Source: Propionispira arboris (lineage in GTDB: Bacteria; Bacillota; Negativicutes; Selenomonadales; Selenomonadaceae). From it: DNA of 63,442 nucleotides. The translations under genes and the position numbers were made by a program. The notes below the pieces were generated by a model. It searched no databases. It was not told the origin of the DNA and worked only from the letters and a program-made list of their open reading frames with translations. The DNA lies in the NCBI RefSeq assembly GCF_900109225.1, contig NZ_FNZK01000024.1:1-63442 (forward strand), written 5' to 3'. Positions 55,980 to 63,442 of the stretch are shown in pieces (within the stretch, counting starts at the first letter, position 1; the number at the start of each line of letters is the position of its first letter).

Positions 55980-58538
55980 TTATTTTTTATAATAGGTTTC
56001 CCGAAGTGGCAGTGACGTCCTGAATTTCCCATCATAACGATAATATGCATGAGAGCAGGCTGGTGAGGTCGGAATGAGGCAAAGTTCGCCAACGCCTTTG
56101 GCTCCAAATGCATACGGAAGTTTTTCGCCAGGCGCTTGTACCAGATGAACTTCAATTGGCGGCGCCTCCGTTGCCCGCATCAGTCCGAGTGTCCCGAATT
56201 TTAACAGTGGATATCCACCTTGAACGGGAAAATCCTCGGTAAGGGCAAATCCCAGCCCCATGATGATGCCGCCCTCAATCTGACCTTCAACCGATTGAAT
56301 ATTGACTGGTGTTCCAACATCATATGCTGCAACTACTTTTTCAACTTTTCCCTGCGAATCTAAAACGACAACCTGTGCCCCATAGCTATAGCTTACATGG
56401 CTGACAGGAAAATCCTTTGGTGCTCCCATCGGATCAGTAATAGCAGAAAATTCATCATAAAATTCCTGTCCGTTTAAATCTACCACACTTTTGCCGTCAG
56501 CTAAAGCCACTTTGAGTTTTTGCGCGGCACGCCGTGTAGCTTCTCCTGTCACGACGGTCTGCCTGGAGGCTGTACTAGTTCCTGAATTGGGTGTTCTGTT
56601 GGTATCGGGACGTTCATGCACAATCAGAGCTGGATCTAAACCGGTTTCCTGACACACCATATGCGTACACATTGTCGCAATTCCCTGCCCCATACAAGCT
56701 GCAGAAGTTCGAATGTGGACGAGTCCCTTTTCAATCGAGAGCAAGCAGCGACCAATATCCTTAAGTCCCACACCGGTACCACTGTTTTTAAAAGCACAAG
56801 CAATTCCAGCGTAAGGATTCGCTTCGTAAACAGCCTTAACTGCCTCTAAACATTCCACCATCGCACAATTTGGATCTGCGATCTGTCCATTTGGCAAAAC
56901 CTGCCCCGGACGGATTGCATTTTTATAACGCATTTCCCATGGAGAAAGTCCTGCCATTTCAGCTAAAAGGTTGATATTATTTTCCGTGGCAAAACAACTT
57001 TGGGTTACGCCAAAACCTCGATAAGCTCCACCAATTACATTATTCGTATAAACCGACATCCCTAAAATATCTATATTTTGATAATTATAAGGACCAGCCG
57101 CATGGGTACAGGCGCGTTGGAGTACTGGCCCTCCCAACGATGCATATGCTCCCGTATCGGCAAGCAAAATTGCTTTCATTGCCGTAAGGATTCCCTGTTC
57201 ATCACAGGCCGTCGTAAATTCCATTTCCATTGCGTGACGTTTTGTATGATAATTTAAACTTTCCTGTCGCGAAAACTTCACTTTCACCGGTTTTTTCGTA
57301 TACCAAGCCATCAATGCGGCATGATGCTGCACACTCATATCTTCTTTTCCGCCAAATCCGCCCCCAACCAGCATTGAATGGCAATGTATTTTTTCTTCAG
57401 GAATCGCTAACATATGCGAAATTTCATGGCGTTCATCATAAACGGATTGTGACCCTGTATAAAGTAAGAGACCATCCTCTCCTTCTGGTAATGCAATTGC
57501 ACATTCTGGTTCCATAAATGCATGATCATTAAAAGGCGTACTGTATTTACGTGTCACAACATACTTTGATTTTTTAATCGCCGCATCGGCATTGCCGCGT
57601 TTGAGAACTTCTTTGCGCATAATATTGCCCTGCTCATGGATAAGCGGTGCCGATGCTTTCAGAGCATCGGTCGGGCAGGTGATTGGTACTAACTCGGTAT
57701 ACTCAACTTCAATTAAAGCTAGGACTTCATCGAGCGTTTCTTTGTGCTGTGTAGCAACTAGGGCTAAGGCATCACCAATATAGCGTGTCGTTCCCCCCTC
57801 TGCAATCATCACATCCCAATCCGTAACCAGATGACCAATTTTTTTATTCGGTACATCTTTTTCCGTTAAAATTCTTATACAATCTGGATGCGCCAAAGCT
57901 TTCGACAAGTCAATCCGGTTGACAACCGCTCGTGGATATTTTGAGCGTAATGCCTTCGCATAAATCATATCCGGCAAAATCAAATCATCAACAAACTGTC
58001 CCGTACCCAATATTTTTTCTTCTGCATCCACTCTTTTAAACCGAGTATTAAGCAGCGCCTGCGTCTCACGCTGTGGAATTGGCAAATCCTCACGAAAAAA
58101 ATCTGCTGCCTGTAAAATAGCTTCTTCGATTTTAACATAACCAGTACAGCGGCAAAGATTGCCACGAATTGCCTTTTTTACCTCTAACCGGGTCGGGTTT
58201 AGATTTCCATCGAGCAGACTCTTTGCCGAAATCACCATTCCTGGAATACAATACCCACACTGTACCGCCCCTGCCTGGGCAAAACAATGCACGTAGACTT
58301 CTTTTTCCCTTGGGGAAAGACCTTCAACTGTAACAATCGATTTGCCAACAAGGGAAGAAAGTTTAGGTATACAGGCTTTAATTTTTTTGCCATCAATCAG
58401 AACCGTACAAGTTCCGCAGGCACCTTCACTACAGCCATCCTTTACCGATGTCACTCGTAACTCATCTCTTAGATAGGTCAATAAATTTTGCTCTTTATCG
58501 GCTGTAACCGACGTTCCATTCACTTTAAATGTAAACAT
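55980..58538 (-). CDS. Molybdenum hydroxylase, probable selenium-dependent xanthine dehydrogenase
   Basis: 852 residues in one chain. Residues 1-80 are a plant-type [2Fe-2S] domain (DGCSEGACGTCTVLIDG), 80-160 the [2Fe-2S]-binding helical domain (QCGYCIPGMVISAKSLL, RGNLCRCTGYVKI), and 170-852 the molybdopterin domains (QSVYDERHEISHML, GGGFGGKEDMSVQHHAALMAW, GAYRGFGVTQS, FGAKGVGELCLIPTSPA with the catalytic Glu). An FAD domain is absent. This fused 2Fe2S-Mo layout and size match the family annotated as selenium-dependent xanthine dehydrogenase, from memory. Selenium would be a labile ligand, not selenocysteine. Behind a leader with a terminator. Confidence 0.82.
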   Translation of the reverse strand: MFTFKVNGTSVTADKEQNLLTYLRDELRVTSVKDGCSEGACGTCTVLIDGKKIKACIPKLSSLVGKSIVTVEGLSPREKEVYVHCFAQAGAVQCGYCIPGMVISAKSLLDGNLNPTRLEVKKAIRGNLCRCTGYVKIEEAILQAADFFREDLPIPQRETQALLNTRFKRVDAEEKILGTGQFVDDLILPDMIYAKALRSKYPRAVVNRIDLSKALAHPDCIRILTEKDVPNKKIGHLVTDWDVMIAEGGTTRYIGDALALVATQHKETLDEVLALIEVEYTELVPITCPTDALKASAPLIHEQGNIMRKEVLKRGNADAAIKKSKYVVTRKYSTPFNDHAFMEPECAIALPEGEDGLLLYTGSQSVYDERHEISHMLAIPEEKIHCHSMLVGGGFGGKEDMSVQHHAALMAWYTKKPVKVKFSRQESLNYHTKRHAMEMEFTTACDEQGILTAMKAILLADTGAYASLGGPVLQRACTHAAGPYNYQNIDILGMSVYTNNVIGGAYRGFGVTQSCFATENNINLLAEMAGLSPWEMRYKNAIRPGQVLPNGQIADPNCAMVECLEAVKAVYEANPYAGIACAFKNSGTGVGLKDIGRCLLSIEKGLVHIRTSAACMGQGIATMCTHMVCQETGLDPALIVHERPDTNRTPNSGTSTASRQTVVTGEATRRAAQKLKVALADGKSVVDLNGQEFYDEFSAITDPMGAPKDFPVSHVSYSYGAQVVVLDSQGKVEKVVAAYDVGTPVNIQSVEGQIEGGIIMGLGFALTEDFPVQGGYPLLKFGTLGLMRATEAPPIEVHLVQAPGEKLPYAFGAKGVGELCLIPTSPACSHAYYRYDGKFRTSLPLRETYYKK

Positions 58539-58585
58539 ACCATTCTCCTTCTCTATGCAGCGACTACGATGGCAGCTTAATTAAT

Positions 58586-58613
58586 AAAAAAAGCATCCAC
58601 AAATGTGAACGCT
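58586..58613 (-). terminator. Leader terminator before the xanthine dehydrogenase gene (candidate riboswitch platform)
   Basis: AGCGTTCACA and TGTGGATGCT pair (with G-T wobbles) around TTT and are followed by TTTTTTT. It lies about 95 bases after the predicted transcription start and 47 before the ATG. The preceding leader contains CAGC/GCTG, TTCC/GGAA and GCA/TGC pairings. Confidence 0.65.
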
Positions 58614-58689
58614 TTAGAAATGCAACGTGCAATTCCATAGTAGACCCGCGGAACAGCTTCATTGCTGATTTAAATCTTATTTTATAAAA

Positions 58690-58718
58690 ATTCTATCAGC
58701 AATAAGACGTTTCGTCAA
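58690..58718 (-). promoter_or_regulatory. Promoter of the xanthine dehydrogenase gene
   Basis: Minus strand TTGACG (58718-58713), 17-base spacer, TAGAAT (58695-58690). Confidence 0.68.
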
Positions 58719-58720
58719 GG

Positions 58721-58754
58721 AAAAAATCTCAATATGAGACATGCTGTGAGATTT
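58721..58754 (-). terminator. Terminator of the radical SAM gene
   Basis: AAATCTCA/TGAGATTT hairpin followed on the minus strand by TTTTTTCC, directly abutting the next promoter. Confidence 0.78.
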
Positions 58755-58758
58755 CTAT

Positions 58759-59673
58759 TTATTCAGTATCGGCCGTTAAAACACCACGACCATTAAATAC
58801 TGGTACAAAGTCGACGGACGACGTTTTACCTTCTTGAATAAAGCACTGCTTTATTCCTAAATTCAGTGCATGATCAACAACTTGATCATATTCATAGGTT
58901 GTAAGCTTGCGGTTAATCTCTTTATACGCATGAACTTCATATAAAGGTGTAAATTGATTCATTAAACTTAAATAAATTCGATCGCCAAACGTATTCCACA
59001 ACCAATCCAGCAGAGCCTTGCTATCTTTCATTTGCCCAGGAATGATAAGATGCCGAACTAATACACCTCGTTTCATCATACCCTGCGCATCAAAAGCAGG
59101 CGGTCCAACCAGCTCAACCATTTTTTTTATCGCCTTACTTGCCACGGAAAAATAATCCGCCGCCTGAGAATATTTCTGTGCAGCCGCGATGTCTTTATAC
59201 TTTAAATCTGGCAGAAACACATCTACATACCCAGCTAAAGACTCCAGTGTTTGCACATTTTCATAGCCATTTGAATTATATACGACAGGTAGACAAAGAC
59301 CACTGGCCTTAGCAATATCCAAAGCTTCAATAATTTGCGGCACATACTGGGTAGGCGATACCAAATCTAAAGACTGAGCGCCTCTATTTTGCTGTTCTAA
59401 AAAAATTTCAGCCAATCTGGCAATCAATATTTCTTCTCCCACCCCAGCTTGACTAATCTCATGATTTTGACAAAAAACACAATGTAGATTACAATATGAA
59501 AAAAACACAGTTCCCGCTCCATGTTCACCGACAAAACAAGGTTCTTCCCATTGATGAAGCGAAACCAATGCCACCTTTGGCAAAGCACCTGCGCCACAGG
59601 CACCTGTCTCACCAGCTAAGCGATTAACGCCGCACTGCCATGGACAAACTGTACAAATCCCTAAATCAAGCAA
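58759..59673 (-). CDS. PflA-like radical SAM protein
   Basis: 304 residues. Radical SAM cluster motif C-x3-C-x2-C in SYCNLHCVFCQNHEIS; an N-terminal cysteine set CTVCPWQCG and GACGAG may bind a second metal centre. Resembles the COG1313 group of uncharacterised PflX/PflA-like proteins. No glycyl-radical enzyme gene is near. Start TTG at 59673 with GAAGG upstream is reasonable but not certain. Confidence 0.85.
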   Translation of the reverse strand: MLDLGICTVCPWQCGVNRLAGETGACGAGALPKVALVSLHQWEEPCFVGEHGAGTVFFSYCNLHCVFCQNHEISQAGVGEEILIARLAEIFLEQQNRGAQSLDLVSPTQYVPQIIEALDIAKASGLCLPVVYNSNGYENVQTLESLAGYVDVFLPDLKYKDIAAAQKYSQAADYFSVASKAIKKMVELVGPPAFDAQGMMKRGVLVRHLIIPGQMKDSKALLDWLWNTFGDRIYLSLMNQFTPLYEVHAYKEINRKLTTYEYDQVVDHALNLGIKQCFIQEGKTSSVDFVPVFNGRGVLTADTE

Positions 59674-59750
59674 ATATCTCGACCTTCTTTTCTAATATCA
59701 TCTACCTATAATTATAATAGAAGCACTTTAAAAATCAAACCATAGACAAT

Positions 59751-59798
59751 AAAAAAGCAAGACTCGAAAAAACAGTTTATATGTTTTATCCGAGTCTT
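59751..59798 (-). terminator. Terminator of padC
   Basis: AAGACTCG/CGAGTCTT with inner AAAAC/GTTTT pairs, then a T tract on the minus strand. Confidence 0.82.
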
Positions 59799-59813
59799 AC
59801 GGTGCATACTATC

Positions 59814-60323
59814 TTAATTTTCACGTAGGGTATAACCTTCCGGCAAATCTTTTGAAGCACAATTTATAACATCATCACGATCACGTCCACATTCTTCTAA
59901 GAACGTTATTTCCGCAAACTCATCTACTACCATTTTAGGATACGTCGGTCCCTGATCGCGATATTTCTGCATGAGATCTAAATGTTCATTTTGATAACAT
60001 ACTGTTTTTTGTGGATCTTTGCCAACCCAGGCGGGGAAGAAAATCGTACCATGGATTTTACGTGTTGCTAAATTGAATGCCAAGCTTACACAGGTCCCCG
60101 TTGGTTCATCCCACGAAATCTTAAAAACATCCTCAGACATTTTTACAATATAGGCTTCTTGCCCAGTTACCCAGCGTCCACCAACGATACCACTATGAAT
60201 CCGATAATCAAAAACTGTTTCACTTTTTATATAAACTTCATACTGCCAGCCATTATCATATGTATAAATAAAATGTTTACCAACTAAATTTTTCAATTCT
60301 TCTTTACGTGAAGATTCACTCAT
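59814..60323 (-). CDS. padC: Phenolic acid decarboxylase
   Basis: 169 residues, beta-barrel of the PadC family. LVGKHFIYTYDNGWQYEVYIKSE, DYRIHSGIVGGRWVTGQEAYIVK and FKISWDEPTGTCVSLAFNL contain the active-site Tyr, Arg and Glu; FFPAWVGKDPQKTVCYQNEHLDLM is also typical. Converts p-coumarate, ferulate and caffeate to vinylphenols, detoxifying plant acids. Divergent from a PadR repressor with an intervening operator, the classical inducible arrangement. Ribosome site GAGGTAA. Confidence 0.94.
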   Translation of the reverse strand: MSESSRKEELKNLVGKHFIYTYDNGWQYEVYIKSETVFDYRIHSGIVGGRWVTGQEAYIVKMSEDVFKISWDEPTGTCVSLAFNLATRKIHGTIFFPAWVGKDPQKTVCYQNEHLDLMQKYRDQGPTYPKMVVDEFAEITFLEECGRDRDDVINCASKDLPEGYTLREN

Positions 60324-60360
60324 GTAAATTACCTCTTTCTATTAATTCTTTCATTTTAAT

Positions 60361-60396
60361 AAATTACAACATGTTACTTTATACATGTTGTAATTT
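60361..60396. promoter_or_regulatory. PadR operator
   Basis: A perfect inverted repeat with arms of 14 bases (AAATTACAACATGT and its complement) around eight bases. It contains ATGT-N8-ACAT (60371-60386), the established PadR recognition sequence. Confidence 0.93.
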
Positions 60397-60458
60397 ATGT
60401 ATTTATTATATATAATAGAAGAAACAAAGTCAAGTCAAATTGTTAGGAGAAATATGCC

Positions 60459-60992
60459 ATGAATACATTAGCTTATGCCATTTTGGGATTAATTGATAAA
60501 GATAAAGTCACTGGCTATGATTTAACAAAAATTTTCAGTGATAGTGTTGCTGATTTTTGGAGTGCCAAACAAAGTCAAATTTATACGGAATTAAAAAAGC
60601 TCGTTGATGCTGCTTTGATTGAATATGAAGTTGTCATTCAAGGCGAAGTGCTTGAAAAAAAAGTTTATTCCATTACAACAAAAGGAAAAGAAGAACTCGC
60701 TGCCTGGATGCATGAAGATGAACCACCACTTTCACAGAGTAAGGACATTTTCAAGCTTCGCCTTTATTTTTCCGAACAACTCACCAGCCAAGAACTCTGC
60801 GGCAAATTTGAAAAACAGCTTGAAAAATGTCAGCTTTTACTGACCCGCTATACAATCAAATTCAATGAATATGATTCCTCTGATATTCCTACCGCAAAAA
60901 TCGGTGATTATCTTTTACTAAAAGGAGCCATTGCTCATCTACGCACGCAAATCGAATGGCTCAACGAATCGCTTGCTTATATACAAAAATAA
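60459..60992 (+). CDS. padR: PadR, phenolic-acid-responsive repressor
   Basis: 177 residues. Winged-helix N domain (NTLAYAILGLIDKDKVTGYDLTKIFSDSVADFWSAKQSQIYTELKKLVDAALI) and Vir/C-terminal dimerisation helices, as in Bacillus PadR. Represses padC and itself until phenolic acids bind. Ribosome site AGGAG. Followed by a hairpin at 61007-61034. Confidence 0.92.
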   Translation: MNTLAYAILGLIDKDKVTGYDLTKIFSDSVADFWSAKQSQIYTELKKLVDAALIEYEVVIQGEVLEKKVYSITTKGKEELAAWMHEDEPPLSQSKDIFKLRLYFSEQLTSQELCGKFEKQLEKCQLLLTRYTIKFNEYDSSDIPTAKIGDYLLLKGAIAHLRTQIEWLNESLAYIQK

Positions 60993-61006
60993 CAATAACC
61001 AAAACT

Positions 61007-61034
61007 AGGGCTACCTTACATGTAAGGCAGCCCT
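61007..61034. repeat. Hairpin resembling the one at 16462-16492
   Basis: AGGGCT-CCTTACATGTAAGG-AGCCCT, with no strong T tract. Core CTACCTTACAT-GTAAGGCAG is shared with the terminator at 16468-16492. Probably a terminator after padR or a small repeated module. Confidence 0.5.
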
Positions 61035-61194
61035 CAGTGGAGTAACTGTTAATTGCTAAAAATGTTCATTCAAAAGATTTTCTGAATGTCGAACTCAATG
61101 CATGTAAAAACAGAGTCAACATGATTATGATATTCATTATCACAACGTAATTATATACTAACATGCTTAGATCTAAGATGCAAGGCTTTTAAAA

Positions 61195-61249
61195 TATAAA
61201 ACAGGCAAGTTATTCACAGGGTTGTGCATAAAGTAGTGGATAACTTGCC
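61195..61249 (-). terminator. Terminator of the iron alcohol dehydrogenase gene
   Basis: GGCAAGTTAT-CAC pairs with GTG-ATAACTTGCC; the following T tract on the minus strand is short (GTTTTATATTTT). Confidence 0.7.
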
Positions 61250-61256
61250 CATTTAT

Positions 61257-62437
61257 TTATTTATTTGCCATTTTATAAATATTATACATATCTTCGCGGG
61301 TAAGTTTTTTGAAATTAGCCACCGTTTTTTTACCATAATCACTGCACCGATCAGCAAGATATTGTAAAGATTTTTCATCTTGCTTGCCGATACCTAATTC
61401 GCTAAAGTTTGTTGGCATATGAATCGAAGCAAAATAAGCTTCTGTAGCAGCAATTCCCGCCAAAGCCGTTTCATTCAAATCCTCATGATGTATCCCCCAG
61501 ACACGTTCAGCAAAAATAGCAAATCGCTGCGGCTCTTCTTTATAGACATATCGCGCCCAAGAAGCCCAAAGCGCCGATAAAGACGCTCCATGGGGCACAT
61601 CAAATTTTCCACTGAGCTCATGTCCCAGTTTATGCGTAGCAAAATCGATTTCAGCCCCCAGTCCCGTCAACCCATTATGTGATAAACTGCCGCACCACAT
61701 AATTTCACTCATCGCTTCATAATCATCATGCTTGTCTAAGACAATTCTGCCATTTTTCGCTACATTCTTCAATAATACTTCGGCAATTGCATCGGTCATC
61801 TCATTGCCTTTTGTATGAGTAAAATAACGGTCAAGCGTATGCATCATAATATCTGTTATCCCGCAGGCAATCTGCCGTTCCGGCAAGGTATACGTTAATT
61901 CAGGATTCATCACCGCAAAACAAGGTCGATTGAAATCGGTATTAATACCAGCTTTTTTACCAGTTTCTTCATTCGTTAACACAGCGGAATTACTCGTTTC
62001 ACTGCCCGCTGCTGAAATCGTGAGCACTACCCCAACCGGTAATGATTTTGTAAGCTCTGCTTTTCCAGACCAAAAATCCCAAATGTCCGTATCTGGATTC
62101 GCCCGTCCATGCGCAATAGCCTTACTTGTATCAATTACACTACCGCCGCCAACAGCTAAAATAAAATCAGCTTTAAATTTATTTGCCTGTTGTACGCCAG
62201 TTCGTGCGAGTTCAAGCCGAGGATTTGGTTGTACCCCCCCAGCGTTTCATAAGGCAATTCTGCTTTTTGCAGTAAGTCGGTTATTTTTTGCAATAAACCA
62301 CTGCGAACAACACTGCCACCACCATAAACGACAAGCACTTTCGTACCACCATATTTTTTAATTTTATCCGCAGCTTTCAGTTCAGCTCCCTTGCCAAAAA
62401 TAATTTCTGTCGGACAATGATATTCAAAACTCTGCAT
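61257..62437 (-). pseudogene. Iron-containing alcohol dehydrogenase (butanol dehydrogenase type), frameshifted in a C7 tract
   Basis: Fe-ADH of the YugJ/BdhA group, NAD(P)H-dependent alcohol/aldehyde oxidoreductase. The N-terminal part (MQSFEYHCPTEIIFGKGAE... to ETLGG) and the C-terminal part (from VQPNPRLE..., including GGGSVIDTSKA, LTISAAGSETSNSAVLTNE and the metal His residues in HKLGHELSGKFDVPHGASL) are in different frames. They join at 62234-62240, seven C on the plus strand, where eight would restore ETLGGVQPNPRLE. ATG at 62437 follows AAAGGAG. Everything else is intact, so a sequencing error or very recent mutation is likely. Confidence 0.87.
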
Positions 62438-62564
62438 AAAAAAATCTCCTTTTTCCAAAACTATTTCATCGTACAGTTTCTATAATTAGGCGTTTTTTTT
62501 ACTTTTCCTGCGTAACACAATAAAACCGTTTAAACACCTACTAACGATTAAACTGCTCAAAATT

Positions 62565-63215
62565 TTAATTCCTTAAATATAGACTCAAATCAATGCTTTT
62601 AATCGATGGCACAATGATATCAGCCTGCCGTAAATCCTGACATCCGGAATTCTTATTTTGATGAGCAATACAATACATTCCAGCAGCTTTCGCCGCTTGT
62701 ACGCCCGATGATGTATCTTCAATGACAATACAGTCAGTTGGCGATACACCTAAACGTTCTGCGGTAAGTAGATAAACCGCTGGATCTGGTTTACTTTTTG
62801 GCAGATCCGCACCGCTGATAATGGACTGAAAATAAGATTTCAGTTGGAATTTTTTCACAACAGCATCGATAATTTCCCGTCCCGATGAAGAACCAATCGC
62901 AGTGGGAATAGCTTCTTGTTTTAAATATCTTAACAAATCTAAAATACCCTCAATTGGTTGAATTGATTTATTATTATCTAGAATATCCAAATATAATTTA
63001 TACTTAAGTGCTACCATTTCAGATACCGAAATATCGCGATTATGTTGCTCAATCAAAGCAGCAAATAACGATTTTGTTGTCTGCCCCATATATTTTTCAC
63101 AATCTTTTTCAGCAAAAGGAATGCCATAATGTTTAAACGTCTGCATCTTGGTGATGGTATGAATTGGCTCACTATCAATAATCACACCATCCATATCAAA
63201 TATAACTGCTTTCAA
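62565..63215 (-). CDS. HAD-superfamily phosphatase, beta-phosphoglucomutase-like
   Basis: 216 residues. FDMDGVIIDSEP is the DxD nucleophile motif, IGSSSGRE motif II, KSKPDPAVYLLTAERLGVSP motif III Lys and IEDTSSGVQAAKAAGM motif IV. The helical cap is of the subfamily I type found in phosphoglucomutases and small phosphatases. Substrate unknown. Last gene before the rRNA operon end. Confidence 0.88.
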   Translation of the reverse strand: MKAVIFDMDGVIIDSEPIHTITKMQTFKHYGIPFAEKDCEKYMGQTTKSLFAALIEQHNRDISVSEMVALKYKLYLDILDNNKSIQPIEGILDLLRYLKQEAIPTAIGSSSGREIIDAVVKKFQLKSYFQSIISGADLPKSKPDPAVYLLTAERLGVSPTDCIVIEDTSSGVQAAKAAGMYCIAHQNKNSGCQDLRQADIIVPSIKSIDLSLYLRN

Positions 63216-63313
63216 AAAAAGTACCTCACTTTATTTTTATCCTGTATAGAAAAGTATACCATAAGCCCTATAAAAAATCTCTTTTTAAGCAGAGTTAAAA
63301 ATTTTTTCCATAC

Positions 63314-63345
63314 AAAAAAAGCACTCATATACATGAGTGCTTTTT
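63314..63345. terminator. rRNA operon terminator, bidirectional
   Basis: GCACTCAT/ATGAGTGC hairpin with seven A on one side and five T on the other. It ends the rRNA operon on the minus strand and may block the opposite direction too. Confidence 0.85.
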
Positions 63346-63352
63346 AGTTTAA

Positions 63353-63442
63353 CTGGCAGTTTTCTATCCTCCCAGGGCGTTTCCACCCAAGTACTTTCGA
63401 CGTTCAAGTGCTTAACTACTGTGTTCGGTATGGGAACAGGTG
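63353..63442 (-). rRNA. rrf: 5S ribosomal RNA, 3-prime part, cut by the window edge
   Basis: Read on the minus strand the sequence CACCTGTTCCCATACCGAAC, then AGTTAAGCACTTGAACG, CGAAAGTACTTGG and GGGTGGAAACGCCC-TGGGAGGATAG is the conserved 5S core and 3-prime end. About 90 of 115-120 bases are present; the 5-prime end lies beyond the window. Confidence 0.95.

Overview
This window reads as one draft contig from an anaerobic, low-GC, diderm Firmicute, most likely of the class Negativicutes (Sporomusa/Pelosinus/Selenomonas side). The evidence is a Firmicute-type gene complement (SufCBDSU, YitT, PhoH, PadR/PadC, Cache chemoreceptors, amino-acid permeases, strong AGGAGG ribosome sites, TTG/GTG starts) together with envelope genes that need an LPS outer membrane (phosphoethanolamine transferase, OafA-type acyltransferase). 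It also carries oxygen-sensitive enzymes: an Fe-only nitrogenase, a probable selenium-dependent xanthine dehydrogenase and a PflA-like radical SAM protein. The genus is an inference. Both ends fall in multicopy DNA: the left edge cuts an IS1182-like transposase and the right edge cuts a 5S rRNA gene, so the contig probably ends where repeats broke the assembly.

Layout. 1-9.3 kb: transposase fragment, dctA, a secreted double-CHAP protein, a frameshifted acyltransferase, a TetR/MFS efflux pair around a large operator, an HD-GYP phosphodiesterase and a DUF6765-like protein. 9.5-14.6 kb: ugpAEBC plus a glycerophosphodiesterase, a glycerol-3-phosphate scavenging unit preceded by four PhoP-box-like repeats. 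14.6-20 kb: phosphoethanolamine transferase, amino-acid permease and a tandem pair of unrecognised paralogues. 20.1-25.2 kb: sufCBDSU. 25.6-34.6 kb: def, a YheO-like regulator with YitT, PhoH, a small CMD-like/heme-b pair, permease with AraC and DUF2000, and fumC.

34.9-42.4 kb: the main accessory locus, an alternative Fe-only nitrogenase operon anfH-nifI1-nifI2-anfD-anfG-anfK, followed by a HEPN-like protein, a class I glutamine amidotransferase and a PNPOx-fold protein. Its roughly 0.5 kb leader contains a good promoter, an early intrinsic terminator and two tandem copies of a structured RNA element. I do not recognise this element, and it is the best candidate for something undescribed. No cofactor-assembly genes (nifB, nifE/N, nifV) lie here, so maturation must be supplied from elsewhere.

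42.6-55.7 kb: mmuM with an orphan amino-acid-binding protein behind an attenuator-like leader, two chemoreceptors around lysP, a complete polar amino-acid ABC transporter, an HD protein and a glycerol-1-phosphate dehydrogenase homologue. 56-63.4 kb: xanthine dehydrogenase behind a riboswitch-like leader, radical SAM protein, padC/padR with a textbook operator, a frameshifted iron alcohol dehydrogenase, a HAD phosphatase and the end of an rRNA operon.

A family of short MITE-like repeats (six copies or fragments) is scattered through intergenic spaces, one of them inside the nitrogenase operon. Two genes are each broken one base short within a 7-nt homopolymer, which raises the question of sequencing error versus phase variation. 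All calls are from reading the sequence; no database search was run.
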